DNA of 64,000 bases from assembly GCF_018476645.1 (NCBI RefSeq), contig NZ_JAHCTB010000001.1:558001-622000 (forward strand). The letters are read 5' to 3'. Position numbers and translations under genes: made by a program. Each line of letters starts with the position of its first letter. The stretch's first letter is position 1. Positions 25,802 through 34,964 of the stretch are shown piece by piece. The notes below the pieces were generated by a model. The model worked only from the letters and a program-made list of their open reading frames with translations. It did no database searches and had not been told where the DNA came from. The stretch is from Aequorivita echinoideorum. Lineage in GTDB: Bacteria > Bacteroidota > Bacteroidia > Flavobacteriales > Flavobacteriaceae.

Positions 25802-26197
25802 ATGCGGAAGGATATTGAAATCCCCAAGGCAAAAAACGTACACATAGTTGCAGTAAAAGAATGGGACAAAGATTTTACTGGACAACAATGGAATGTATAC
25901 GTCATCAACAATCGCGAAGATGCAATTGATACGGTTTTGGTGATGTCCCGCGGAGCGAGTGAGGACAGAAAAACGGCAACATTGCGCCATAATATGGGAA
26001 CACTCCAGCCTAAAACGGCTTCAAAAGTTGAATTTATTACCACCGAAGTTTTAGGATTTACTAATGAATATTTATTGACGTTTTTTGCCGAAAACAAATT
26101 GTTTGAGCGAAAATTCACTTTTGCGCCCCATAGTATTTTTGAAGAAAATGCTGAAGAGATCCCAGTCTTGGAAGTTGAGGGGATACTGGCGAGGTAA
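25802..26197 (+). CDS. Conserved hypothetical soluble protein
   Basis: 131 residues, beta-rich, without signal or TM: MRKDIEIPKAKNVHIVAVKEW, then QWNVYVINNREDAIDTVLVMSRG in pieces, TLRHNMGTLQPKTASKVEF. Conserved in Bacteroidota near pheS, and sometimes misnamed after that neighbour; it has no synthetase motif. Function unknown. It lies 3 nt after the miniprotein and 34 nt before the ABC ATPase, likely in one transcription unit. Confidence 0.78.
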   Translation: MRKDIEIPKAKNVHIVAVKEWDKDFTGQQWNVYVINNREDAIDTVLVMSRGASEDRKTATLRHNMGTLQPKTASKVEFITTEVLGFTNEYLLTFFAENKLFERKFTFAPHSIFEENAEEIPVLEVEGILAR

Positions 26198-26231
26198 AAA
26201 TTTTTCTGAAGTAAATATTCATAAATAGCCG

Positions 26232-27188
26232 ATGCTAAAAGTTGAAATCGATTCCTTTTCCTATTCTGAAAAAATCATTTTAAAGGATATAAATTTTACG
26301 CTGAAGGCTGGCGAACACCTCAGCATTTTGGGCGAAAGCGGTTGCGGTAAGTCAACACTTCTCCATCTTATCTACGGCTTGCTTCATTTGGAAAATGGGA
26401 AAATTTACTACAATAACAAACAACTTCTTGGGCCAAAAAACGCATTGATTCCCGGCGAGCCATTTATGAAATTAGTAGCGCAGGAATTCAATATTATGCC
26501 CTTTAGTACGGTAGCGGAAAATCTGGGTTCGCACTTATCCCGCTTGGATGAAGAAAAAGATGAAAAGCGCATTGATGCACTTTTGTCCACCGTTGAAATG
26601 GAAACTTTTAAACATACGCTTGTAAAAAATTTGAGTGGCGGACAAAAACAGCGCGTCGTATTGGCAAAAGCCTTGGCAAAAGAGCCGGAAATTCTATTGC
26701 TCGACGAACCTTTTAGCAATATTGACGTTTTTAGAAAAAATAAATTGCAACGAAAAATCTTCAATTATTTACGGGAAAAAAACATCAGTTGTATCACCGC
26801 AACCCATGACAGTGAAGAGGCACTATCATTTTCAGACCAAATTATGATGCTGAAAAACGGAACTATGGAAATGTACGCAACACCGGAATCTATTTACAAT
26901 GACATTTCTACCGAATACCAAGCTGGATTTTTTGGAGAAGCGAATCTGCTTCCAAAAAGCGTGCTTCATTCAAAAGAAAATTCTTCAGAAGAAATCATTG
27001 TTTTTCCGCATCAATTAAGGATTTCAGAAGAAAAAACGCAGCTGCTAGTGCACGTAATAAAATCCTATTTTAAAGGAACCCATTTTTTAATTGAAGCGAT
27101 TTTTAATGGAAAAATCATTTTCTTCAATAGCACATCCCAATTAAAAAAGAACGAGGATGTGTATTTGCAATATTTGGAAAATGCCTAA
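26232..27188 (+). CDS. ABC transporter ATP-binding protein (unpaired)
   Basis: 318 residues. Walker A is GESGCGKST (about 37-45), the signature is LSGGQKQR (about 136-143), Walker B is LLLDEPFSNID, and the switch His is in THDSEEAL. The ~100 C-terminal residues look like a TOBE-type regulatory domain (IIVFPHQLRISEE), as in PotA/FbpC-type importers. No permease or binding-protein gene is adjacent, so the partner is unknown. Its stop overlaps the convergent MDR gene by 4 nt. Confidence 0.9.
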   Translation: MLKVEIDSFSYSEKIILKDINFTLKAGEHLSILGESGCGKSTLLHLIYGLLHLENGKIYYNNKQLLGPKNALIPGEPFMKLVAQEFNIMPFSTVAENLGSHLSRLDEEKDEKRIDALLSTVEMETFKHTLVKNLSGGQKQRVVLAKALAKEPEILLLDEPFSNIDVFRKNKLQRKIFNYLREKNISCITATHDSEEALSFSDQIMMLKNGTMEMYATPESIYNDISTEYQAGFFGEANLLPKSVLHSKENSSEEIIVFPHQLRISEEKTQLLVHVIKSYFKGTHFLIEAIFNGKIIFFNSTSQLKKNEDVYLQYLENA

Positions 27189-28180
27189 ACCACCACAATC
27201 ATTTTTCCTTTGTTTTTCCCTTCAAAAAGATCGAGAAACGCTTTGGGAATGTTTTCAAAACCTTCAACGGTAGTTTCCAAATAATTCAACTTATCTTCTT
27301 CCATCCATTGCGCCAACCGTTTTTGGGCGGGACCAAAATCCTTCACATAATCCCTCACGATGAACCCCTGCATTGTCAAGCTATTCTTTATTAAATATTG
27401 CTCCACACGCGGTCCAGTCTGCGTTTCGGTTTCATTATATAGCGAAATGGCACCGCAGTTAATAATACGCCCATATCTATTCATATTTGGCAGAGCAGCA
27501 TCAAGCATTTCGCCGCCCACATTATCAAAATAAACGTCCACACCATCTGGGCAAGCCTTTTCAATCGCCTTTTTCATATCTTTTGTGGTTTTATAATTGA
27601 TGCCTTCATCAAAACCGAATTTCTCCGTGATGCGTTCAATCTTTTCATCAGTTCCAGCGACACCTACCACTTTGCAACCTTTTATCTTCCCTATTTGCCC
27701 AACGATGCTGCCCACAGCTCCGGCAGCTCCGGAAACCAAAAGCGTTTCGCCTTTCTGGATTTTTCCAATTTTTTTAAGTCCCAAATATGCCGTCATTCCA
27801 GTAAGTCCCAAAACACCCAAATATGCTTTGAGCGGGGCCTTTTCATTGTCAACTTTGTTAAGACCATTCCCATTTGAGGTCTGGAATTTTTTCCATTGCA
27901 ACATCCCGTTAACAAATTCTCCCTTTTTGAAATTTTTGTTATTTGATTCAACAACTTCAGCGATGATACCGGATTCTATGGGTTCACCCACTTTAAAAGG
28001 CGGAATGTACGATTCCTCATCGCGCATTCTACCACGTAAGTAGGGATCTACAGATACAAATTTTGTTCTCAAAAGTATTTCGCCGTCTTTGGGTTTCGGT
28101 TTTTCGATATCCGCAAATTCAAAATCTTTAAGCGAAGGTTTTCCGGTGGGTCTTTTCTTGAGCAGAATTTCTTGGTTCAT
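27185..28180 (-). CDS. NADP-dependent MDR-family oxidoreductase (alkenal/curcumin reductase type)
   Basis: 331-residue zinc-free medium-chain reductase, probably reducing alkenals or enones. It has the usual layout: an N-terminal GroES-like domain (KRPTGKPSLKDFEFADIE, VDPYLRGRM, VGEPIESGIIAEV) and a Rossmann domain with VSGAAGAVGSIVGQIGK (about 149-165) and YFDNVGGEMLD. Cytosolic. It is convergent with the ABC ATPase (4-nt overlap) and has no recognisable -7 element. Confidence 0.92.
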   Translation of the reverse strand: MNQEILLKKRPTGKPSLKDFEFADIEKPKPKDGEILLRTKFVSVDPYLRGRMRDEESYIPPFKVGEPIESGIIAEVVESNNKNFKKGEFVNGMLQWKKFQTSNGNGLNKVDNEKAPLKAYLGVLGLTGMTAYLGLKKIGKIQKGETLLVSGAAGAVGSIVGQIGKIKGCKVVGVAGTDEKIERITEKFGFDEGINYKTTKDMKKAIEKACPDGVDVYFDNVGGEMLDAALPNMNRYGRIINCGAISLYNETETQTGPRVEQYLIKNSLTMQGFIVRDYVKDFGPAQKRLAQWMEEDKLNYLETTVEGFENIPKAFLDLFEGKNKGKMIVVV

Positions 28181-28336
28181 TCTATACTATTTTTGAAATT
28201 AATTTTCAGCTGAAACGTAAAATTACCATTTAAAAATGCAGGATATTCCTGCTTTTGATTTATTTAAGAAAAATTCAGAATAAACACTTCAAGCTATTTT
28301 TCTGAAAAGATTAACGAGTTTAAGCACACTGCACAA

Positions 28337-28344
28337 TACCTTTG
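28337..28344 (+). promoter_or_regulatory. -7 promoter element of the FUSC gene
   Basis: TACCTTTG matches TAnnTTTG exactly. The start codon TTG at 28364 lies 19 nt downstream, so the mRNA leader would be only about 13 nt. Confidence 0.62.
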
Positions 28345-28363
28345 CACCAATTAAAAAATTGAA

Positions 28364-30589
28364 TTGAAGGCGCCCAAAAATATTCTGAAAACAACATTCT
28401 ACGATCTTGTGGAATACTTTAAAAGTGCCGATTTTTCAAAGGCAATCTTGTTGGGTATTGCGCTTACCATTCCCATTTTATTGGGAATAAAACTGGATAT
28501 GCTGCCTCTTGGCATCACGATTACCGTGGGTGCTATGCTAGCTTCTCCCAGCGATGTAAGCGGAAGCATACACCACAAGGTTGCCGGTATTTTATTGGCA
28601 ACGCTTCTGGCTATGGCCGTAAGCTTGATTGGCGCATATCTTCATCTTTCCCTGTGGCTTTTGTTTCCAATTTTGGGAGTTTTGATGTTCGGCATTTCCT
28701 ATATTTCCATTTACGGTTTTCGCGCTTCGCTTATAAGTTTTTCGGGGCTTTTTGCGCTTGTGCTCAGCTTTTCAAATATTTCAAACACTATGCCTCCGTA
28801 TGAGCGCGTGCTGTTGATTGGCGCGGGAGGAATTTGGTATGCTTGTTTGGCTTTTGCCTGGCACTATATTTATCCTAAAGGACAAACGGAATATTTTCTA
28901 TCAAAAACCCTAAAACTTACCGCAGACTATTTACGCACGCGAGGCGAATTGGTTGGAGAAAACAAGGATAGAAGTGAGCTTCTAAAGAAATTGCTAACCA
29001 CACAGACCGAATTAACGGCAACCCACGAAACACTTCGTGAGATATTGATTGCCAGCCGTACGGTCTCGGGAAAATCTGATTATGAAGGAAAACGGTTGCT
29101 TATTTTCGTACAACTGGTGGATATTCTTGAGCTGGCAATGGCAAATCCAGTAAATTATGATAAAACCGATTTGCTCTACAAAAGCCAGCCGCACCAGCTC
29201 CAGAATTTTCAGGATTTGCTTTTTGCCATGAGCCGAAGGTTAACCGCCGTTGCGGCCTACATTTCTACACCCAAAAAGCTTCGGAAAAGCGATGCGATGC
29301 AAAGTTATTTGGAAAAAATAAAGAATGACATTTCGAAATACAGAGCTACCGTAGAAAGTAAAGCAGATGAAAATGTGCTTATGCTTCGGAATCTTTACAA
29401 ATATCAAAAAGACCAAGTAAAGAAAATCCGTAAAATTGAATGGTTGCTGAGCAATTCAGACAACAGTAACATTTCGTTTATAAAAAAAGAGGACGCCCGC
29501 AGATTCTTGACGAAACAAAACTACGGATTGCAGGTTCTAATCGAAAATTTCAATCTCAGCTCCCCTATTTTCAAGCATTCTTTGCGGTTGGGCGTTATGA
29601 CAATGATAGGATATGGTGTGGGAATGCTATTTTCATTACAAAATCCGTACTGGATTTTATTAACGCTTATCGTTATTATGAGGCCCACGTATGGGCTTAC
29701 AAAATCACGTTCCAAAGAGCGAACCATTGGCACATTAATAGGTGGCGTAATTGCGGTTGGGATTGTTCTGCTAACCCAAAATGTAATGGTTTACGGCATT
29801 TTGGCCATAGCCACGCTTGTAATTGCCTTTTCAATGGTACAGCGCAATTATAAAGCCGCAGCGACTTTTATTACATTGAGTGTTGTATTTATTTACGCGC
29901 TGTTGCGGCCAGATATTTTCAATGTTATTCAATATCGAATTGTGGATACGCTCATTGGCGCAGGACTGGCGACGGCCGGAAATTTACTGCTGTGGCCAGC
30001 GTGGGAAATCCACGGAATTCACAAAACACTTTTGGACACCATTGCTTCCAGCAGGATGTATTTGGAAGAAATAATCAATTTTTACAATAAGAAAGGAACA
30101 ATTTCTTCCGAATATAAACCGTCACGGAAGAAGGCATTTTTGGCAATGTCTAAATTGAGTACGGCATTCCAGCGAATGACGCAGGAACCAAAATCCCGGC
30201 AGCAAAATTTGGATAAAGTCTATGAAATAGTAGTGCTCAACCATACATTTCTATCTTCCTTGGCTTCGCTCAGTACATTTATAATGAATAGGCCCACGAC
30301 TCCGGCTTCGTCAAATTTCAATAAGGTTACCGGCAGAATTGTGCAGAATCTATTGCATTCCGAAGCTATTTTAAATGAAGAAATTTCAGTGGAGGGAAAT
30401 TCTGAAAAAGAAGAAGATATTTTTGAAAACACCTTTGGAAAACAAATGCGTGTTGAAACCTCCAGTAAAAGTAAAAAAGACGAAGCAAATTTGTACGTGC
30501 AATTGGAGGAAGCCCACCTCATCCGCGAACAATTGAAATGGCTCTTGGCCATGAGCGAAAAAATGCCGAAGTTGTTGCGGGAAATATAG
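28364..30589 (+). CDS. FUSC/YccS-type membrane protein
   Basis: 741 residues from a TTG start. Two membrane blocks are separated by a large cytosolic region: about residues 24-170 (SKAILLGIALTIPILLGI and further helices) and about 405-545 (LRLGVMTMIGYGVGMLF; NPYWILLTLIVIMRPTYGLT). The middle region (about 180-390) is helical and charged. This is the fusaric acid resistance protein-like (YccS/YhfK) layout, seen in putative efflux proteins. The substrate is not known. It is the only gene in its transcription unit; the next gene is convergent, 2 nt away. Confidence 0.88.
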   Translation: MKAPKNILKTTFYDLVEYFKSADFSKAILLGIALTIPILLGIKLDMLPLGITITVGAMLASPSDVSGSIHHKVAGILLATLLAMAVSLIGAYLHLSLWLLFPILGVLMFGISYISIYGFRASLISFSGLFALVLSFSNISNTMPPYERVLLIGAGGIWYACLAFAWHYIYPKGQTEYFLSKTLKLTADYLRTRGELVGENKDRSELLKKLLTTQTELTATHETLREILIASRTVSGKSDYEGKRLLIFVQLVDILELAMANPVNYDKTDLLYKSQPHQLQNFQDLLFAMSRRLTAVAAYISTPKKLRKSDAMQSYLEKIKNDISKYRATVESKADENVLMLRNLYKYQKDQVKKIRKIEWLLSNSDNSNISFIKKEDARRFLTKQNYGLQVLIENFNLSSPIFKHSLRLGVMTMIGYGVGMLFSLQNPYWILLTLIVIMRPTYGLTKSRSKERTIGTLIGGVIAVGIVLLTQNVMVYGILAIATLVIAFSMVQRNYKAAATFITLSVVFIYALLRPDIFNVIQYRIVDTLIGAGLATAGNLLLWPAWEIHGIHKTLLDTIASSRMYLEEIINFYNKKGTISSEYKPSRKKAFLAMSKLSTAFQRMTQEPKSRQQNLDKVYEIVVLNHTFLSSLASLSTFIMNRPTTPASSNFNKVTGRIVQNLLHSEAILNEEISVEGNSEKEEDIFENTFGKQMRVETSSKSKKDEANLYVQLEEAHLIREQLKWLLAMSEKMPKLLREI

Positions 30590-30591
30590 AT

Positions 30592-31050
30592 TTACTTCAC
30601 CTTATTGATTTTATAAGTAATTCCGTTCAGCACAAATTCCTCGTCCTTCTTTTTGCCGGAAAGCAACATTCCCACTGGAGAATTGAGCGCCACGCAAAGA
30701 TAGTCTGCCTTCTCAATAGAAACCGAGCCAATAGAAAGACTGATAAAATAAATAAACCTATCCGTGTAAACCAAACTGCCCAAACGTGCGTAATCTGATG
30801 TTGCTTGTAAGTCTATTTTTTTAAGAAGTTGTAGGCTTTTTTCAATTTCCACAAGCTGTTTGCCCGTATTTTCACGGTCTATCTGTAGCATTGCACGGCC
30901 AGTCTCGTGTTTATCGCCACTACTGCTTTTCGACTCTTCCAAAAGCGATTCCTCAATGTCTGCAATAGTTTGTTTAATTTTCAAATAGCGATTGTCAACC
31001 TGCTTTTGGCAATGTTGCAGCAATACAGATTTTAAATCTACTATGTTCAT
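30592..31050 (-). CDS. GreA/GreB-like protein
   Basis: 152 residues. An N-terminal coiled coil (about 1-80; VDNRYLKIKQTIADIEESL, then SGDKHETGRAMLQ) is followed by a small domain with ALNSPVGMLLSGKKKDEEF and a final VLNGITYKINKVK. This is the layout of GreA-type transcript cleavage factors, with a C-terminal SPVGxxLLGKK-like stretch. Similar flavobacterial proteins are sometimes mislabelled 3-oxoacyl-ACP synthase. It overlaps mtgA by 4 nt (ATGA), so it is in the same operon. Confidence 0.78.
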   Translation of the reverse strand: MNIVDLKSVLLQHCQKQVDNRYLKIKQTIADIEESLLEESKSSSGDKHETGRAMLQIDRENTGKQLVEIEKSLQLLKKIDLQATSDYARLGSLVYTDRFIYFISLSIGSVSIEKADYLCVALNSPVGMLLSGKKKDEEFVLNGITYKINKVK

Positions 31051-31760
31051 TTCTTCTTTTTCTTTTTATCTTCTTTTGGTTCCTTTTTCTCTAATGTAAA
31101 TTTCCCGTGGTAGCGCATTTGCTGTACCACCCATTGCGTTCTGCGGGCCACGTAAGGGCCGGGCGGGTTTGCCCTATATTTTTGCGGGCTCGGTAAAATT
31201 GAAGCAAGTGCGCCCGCATTTTCGCGGCTCAATTTAGCTGCGGGCTTTTTAAACCAATAATGTGATGCTGCCTCTGCACCAAACACGCCATTGCCCATTT
31301 CAATACTGTTTAAATATACTTCCAAAATTCGCTCCTTGCTCCAAAGAGCTTCAATTAAAAGCGTAAAATACGCTTCCATTCCTTTTCTGAACCAGCTTCG
31401 TTCGGGCCAAAGAAAAACATTTTTTGCGGTCTGTTGCGAAATGGTACTTCCGCCCCTAAGCTTTTTTCCTTTTTTATTGTTCTCCAAAGCCTTCTCAATG
31501 GCTGCGCGACTGAAACCGTTATGGCTTAAAAAATTTTGGTCTTCGGCGCAGATTACTGCTAGTTGAAGGTTGGGTGAAATTTCTTCAATGGGTATCCAAT
31601 CGTGCCGCGTTTCATATTTTTCATCGCCCTCAAAAGCGCGGATTGCCATAAGCGAAGTGTACGGCACGGGCACGAATTTGTACAGAAGCACCCACAAAAC
31701 GGATAGCCCCACAAACCAAAGAAATAATTTTAAAAAGAATTTGAGTATTTTTTTAATCAT
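31047..31760 (-). CDS. mtgA: Monofunctional biosynthetic peptidoglycan transglycosylase
   Basis: 237-residue GT51 glycosyltransferase polymerising lipid II into glycan strands. One N-terminal TM (about 8-28) anchors it in the inner membrane. GT51 motifs are intact: EDQNFLSHNG with catalytic Glu73, RGGSTISQQTAKN, RKGMEAYFTLLIE, and EVYLNSIEMGNGVFGAEAA in pieces. The C-terminus is a poly-Lys tail (KEPKEDKKKKKK). It overlaps the FAD oxidoreductase upstream by 4 nt and the GreA-like gene downstream by 4 nt. Confidence 0.95.
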   Translation of the reverse strand: MIKKILKFFLKLFLWFVGLSVLWVLLYKFVPVPYTSLMAIRAFEGDEKYETRHDWIPIEEISPNLQLAVICAEDQNFLSHNGFSRAAIEKALENNKKGKKLRGGSTISQQTAKNVFLWPERSWFRKGMEAYFTLLIEALWSKERILEVYLNSIEMGNGVFGAEAASHYWFKKPAAKLSRENAGALASILPSPQKYRANPPGPYVARRTQWVVQQMRYHGKFTLEKKEPKEDKKKKKK

Positions 31761-32869
31761 AATAAATCTGCTAAGTTTTTACCAATGGAACTGCCTATGG
31801 CCACGCCCATTCCGCCCAGGCGCACGCCACAAAACACATTTGTTGAAACGGGTTTTATTATTGGTTTTTTCTGTTTTCCCATTCCCATAATACCGCTCCA
31901 TCGTTGATCGATTTCAAATTTTTGTTTGGGCAAAATTACATTTTTAAGCAATCGCTCTAACGTATTTTGAACTAAATCCGTCAGTTCCATTTGGGTTGTT
32001 TCCTCAGTTTTAAAGTCGAGATTTCTACCTCCGCCAAAAAGGATTCTATTCTCAACATTTCTGAAATAATAGTAACCCTTTTCAAGATGAAATGTGCCTT
32101 TTATCTTTAGATTTTCAATAGGTTTTGTGATTAATACTTGTGCCCTTGCGGGCTCTACATCTTCCTTTAAAAATTGCTTCGCAAAACCATTTGTGGCAAT
32201 GAAAACTTTATTTGCTTTTATTTCTGAAGAATTTAATTGGAGCAAAACCTCCGTACCCTTATCTTCCACGGTATCTATTTTTGAGCCATTCAATATTAAA
32301 ATGTTTTGCTCAGCTGCTTTTTTAAGAAGCCCGTACATCATTTTACCCGTGTCTATCTGTCCTTCAAATTTGCTGTAAATAAGGTTATTCTTAATATTTT
32401 CAAACCCGAAGGTATTTTCCTTTAAAGAAAAAATTTCATCCTTAAAAATAGGCTTCAGTAATTTATTCACTTCATTTATTTTTGATCTACAGCGTTCAAA
32501 AAGTTCAGAATCTTCATTTGTGAAAAGCTCATAACCTCCATATTCTTGATAATCCAATTGCCTTTCTCCCAAAGTTTCGCGCAGCAATTTCAAACCTTCC
32601 ACCCTATTCTCCACAAGTTGGACAACCTCTTCCTCGGAATGGTTTTTTAAATCCTCAAGAATTTCAGAAATACTTCCGAAACAAGCAAATCCCGCATTTT
32701 TGGTGCTTGCGCCGCTTGGCAATGTTCCACGTTCAAATATGACAATTTTGCTTTTGGGATATTTTTTCCGAAGCTCCAAAGCGCAGTTTAACCCCACAAT
32801 GCCGCTGCCAACAATAGCAAAATCAATGTTGGAAAGCCAAGTTCTATATTCCCAATAAGAAAAATTCAT
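31757..32869 (-). CDS. FAD-dependent oxidoreductase (DAO family)
   Basis: 370 residues. The dinucleotide-binding motif is near the N-terminus: FAIVGSGIVGLNCALELRKK (about 17-36) followed by VIFERG. Later segments fit the D-amino-acid/glycine oxidase family: SGASTKNAGFACFG and a C-terminal GVRLGGMGVAIGSSIG. The substrate is unknown. It is the first gene of an operon with mtgA and the GreA-like gene, all overlapping by 4 nt. Its promoter appears to lie in the loop of the accC terminator. Confidence 0.9.
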   Translation of the reverse strand: MNFSYWEYRTWLSNIDFAIVGSGIVGLNCALELRKKYPKSKIVIFERGTLPSGASTKNAGFACFGSISEILEDLKNHSEEEVVQLVENRVEGLKLLRETLGERQLDYQEYGGYELFTNEDSELFERCRSKINEVNKLLKPIFKDEIFSLKENTFGFENIKNNLIYSKFEGQIDTGKMMYGLLKKAAEQNILILNGSKIDTVEDKGTEVLLQLNSSEIKANKVFIATNGFAKQFLKEDVEPARAQVLITKPIENLKIKGTFHLEKGYYYFRNVENRILFGGGRNLDFKTEETTQMELTDLVQNTLERLLKNVILPKQKFEIDQRWSGIMGMGKQKKPIIKPVSTNVFCGVRLGGMGVAIGSSIGKNLADLL

Positions 32870-32883
32870 ATAAAAATTTAAAT

Positions 32884-32935
32884 CAAAAAAGCACCAAATT
32901 CCAAAGATACCTTTTTTGGGATTTGATGCTTTTTG
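32884..32935 (-). terminator. Terminator of the accC transcription unit
   Basis: An imperfect long hairpin: arms 32884-32902 and 32918-32935 pair over GCA, a wobble, CAAAT, one mismatch and CC (minus-strand order), with an A/T-rich base that supplies a U-tract on the minus strand. It lies 69 bp after the accC stop and before the next minus-strand gene. Confidence 0.65.
32902..32909 (-). promoter_or_regulatory. -7 promoter element in the terminator loop
   Basis: The minus strand reads TATCTTTG, an exact TAnnTTTG match, 32 nt before the FAD oxidoreductase ATG at 32869. It sits inside the loop of the hairpin at 32884-32935. Confidence 0.55.
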
Positions 32936-33003
32936 AAAGTTTTCAGTATTTAGTAATAGTGGGCAGTAAATAACTGTCTATTTCGATTGCTAACTTCGAC
33001 TTA

Positions 33004-34356
33004 TTACTCCTCTTCCGGCTCATTCATTTTGAATGTATTCATAAAAGCGGTAGTGTAGTTTCCAGACACATAATCCGGTTCATCCATAAGTTGGCGGTGG
33101 AAAGGAATGGTAGTTTTAATGCCTTCAATCACGAATTCGTCCAGCGCGCGCTTCATTTTATTGATGGCTTCTTCCCTTGTTTGCGCAGTGGTTATCAATT
33201 TTGCAATCATGGAATCGTAATTTGGCGGAATGGTGTAACCAGCGTATACGTGCGTGTCCAGACGCACACCGTGGCCGCCCGGCGCGTGAAGGACGGTTAT
33301 TTTTCCCGGTGACGGACGAAAATCATTATAAGGATCTTCCGCGTTTATTCTACATTCTATGGAATGAAGTTGGGGCGTATAGTTTTTACCCGAAATGGGA
33401 ACGCCAGCGGCAACCAAGATTTGCTCGCGAATTAAATCATAATCTATAACCTGTTCCGTGATGGGATGTTCCACCTGAATACGGGTATTCATTTCCATGA
33501 AGTAAAAATTTCGATGCTTATCCACCAAAAATTCTATAGTTCCTGCGCCTTCATATTTAATAAATTCGGCTGCTTTTACAGCTGCTAGACCCATATCATT
33601 TCGAAGTTTCTTCGTCATAAAAGGACTAGGCGTTTCCTCGGTGAGTTTTTGGTGGCGACGTTGTACGGAACAATCGCGTTCACTTAAATGGCATGCTTTT
33701 CCAGTGCTATCGCCCACAATTTGGATTTCAATATGGCGAGGCTCCTCAATGAGTTTCTCCATATACATTCCATCATTCCCAAAGGCCGCAGATGCTTCTT
33801 GGCGTGCGCTTTCCCAAGCTTTTTTCAAATCCTCCTTTTTCCAAACCGCGCGCATCCCTTTTCCGCCTCCACCAGCAGTTGCTTTTAGCATTACCGGATA
33901 GCCTACCTCTTCAGCCAGCTTTTCACATTTTTCGTAGGATTCAATAATACCATCACTACCGGGAACAGTAGGGACACCAGCAGCTTTCATAGTGGCTTTG
34001 GCAGAAGCCTTGTCGCCCATACGCTCAATCATTTCTGGAGAAGCGCCGATAAATTTTATTCCGTGCTCTTGGCAGATTCTGGAAAATTTAGAATTTTCAG
34101 ATAAAAATCCATACCCAGGGTGTATTGCGTCCGCATTTGTAATTTCTGCGGCAGCAATAATATTCGACATTTTTAAGTAGCTAAGGTTGCTGGGTGGTGG
34201 GCCAATGCATACAGCTTCATCTGCAAAACGGACGTGCAGACTTTCTTCATCAGCTTTTGAGTAAACAGCAACCGTCTTTATACCCATTTCTTTACAGGTT
34301 CGAATGATACGCAACGCGATTTCGCCCCTATTTGCAATCAATATCTTTTTAAACAT
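33004..34356 (-). CDS. accC: Acetyl-CoA carboxylase, biotin carboxylase subunit
   Basis: 450 residues, normal for bacterial AccC. It carboxylates biotin on AccB with ATP and bicarbonate, the first step of fatty acid synthesis. ATP-grasp features are visible: [20 protein letters not shown] at the start, [15 protein letters not shown] (about 155-169), [33 protein letters not shown] in pieces, and RINAEDP. It is cytosolic. It follows accB by 82 bp and fabH further upstream on the same strand. Confidence 0.97.
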   Translation of the reverse strand: MFKKILIANRGEIALRIIRTCKEMGIKTVAVYSKADEESLHVRFADEAVCIGPPPSNLSYLKMSNIIAAAEITNADAIHPGYGFLSENSKFSRICQEHGIKFIGASPEMIERMGDKASAKATMKAAGVPTVPGSDGIIESYEKCEKLAEEVGYPVMLKATAGGGGKGMRAVWKKEDLKKAWESARQEASAAFGNDGMYMEKLIEEPRHIEIQIVGDSTGKACHLSERDCSVQRRHQKLTEETPSPFMTKKLRNDMGLAAVKAAEFIKYEGAGTIEFLVDKHRNFYFMEMNTRIQVEHPITEQVIDYDLIREQILVAAGVPISGKNYTPQLHSIECRINAEDPYNDFRPSPGKITVLHAPGGHGVRLDTHVYAGYTIPPNYDSMIAKLITTAQTREEAINKMKRALDEFVIEGIKTTIPFHRQLMDEPDYVSGNYTTAFMNTFKMNEPEEE

Positions 34357-34438
34357 AACTTTTCATTAAATGACAAATACCAAAAAACAGATTCCATAGA
34401 AGTGTTGGAATTTGAGATTTAGGATTTGAAGTTTATAT

Positions 34439-34930
34439 TTATGATGGATCTACTAAAAATAAGGGCTGGTCAAACTCTACCGGAGAAGAATCATCAACCA
34501 AAACTTTTACTATTTTACCCGAGATTTCACTCTCAATTTCGTTAAAAAGTTTCATTGCCTCAATAACGCAAAGCACGTCGCCCACGCTCACAGTATCGCC
34601 AACCTCAACAAAAACAGGTTTGTCTGGGGACGGTTTTCTGTAGAAAGTACCTATTATGGGTGATTTTATGGTTACATATTTTGAATCTGCATCAGTTTGA
34701 GCTGGTGCTGCTTCTGGAGCGGCAGCAGGTTGTTGTTGCATTTGGGGTTGCTGCTGCATTTGAGGTTGCGCCGCCATCGCAGGAATTTGCTGAATGTAAG
34801 TGGTCTCGCCCTTACCTTCTTCAGATCCTGTTTTGATTGTAATTTTTATGTCTTCGGTTTCGAGTTTAACTTCACTGGCGCCGCTTTTTGCCACGAACTT
34901 GATTAGATTTTGAATATCTTTTAAATCCAT
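34439..34930 (-). CDS. accB: Acetyl-CoA carboxylase, biotin carboxyl carrier protein
   Basis: 163 residues. An N-terminal domain (1-45) is followed by a Gln/Pro/Ala-rich linker (about 52-80, MQQQPQMQQQP) and a biotinyl domain with the acceptor Lys127 in VIEAMKLFNEI. The C-terminal PVEFDQPLFLVDP completes the fold. It carries biotin between AccC and the carboxyltransferase AccAD, which are not in the window. It lies 34 nt after fabH and is co-transcribed. Confidence 0.97.
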   Translation of the reverse strand: MDLKDIQNLIKFVAKSGASEVKLETEDIKITIKTGSEEGKGETTYIQQIPAMAAQPQMQQQPQMQQQPAAAPEAAPAQTDADSKYVTIKSPIIGTFYRKPSPDKPVFVEVGDTVSVGDVLCVIEAMKLFNEIESEISGKIVKVLVDDSSPVEFDQPLFLVDPS

Positions 34931-34964
34931 AGTTTAAATTTTTAATCTGTGTTGTTGGGTTATA

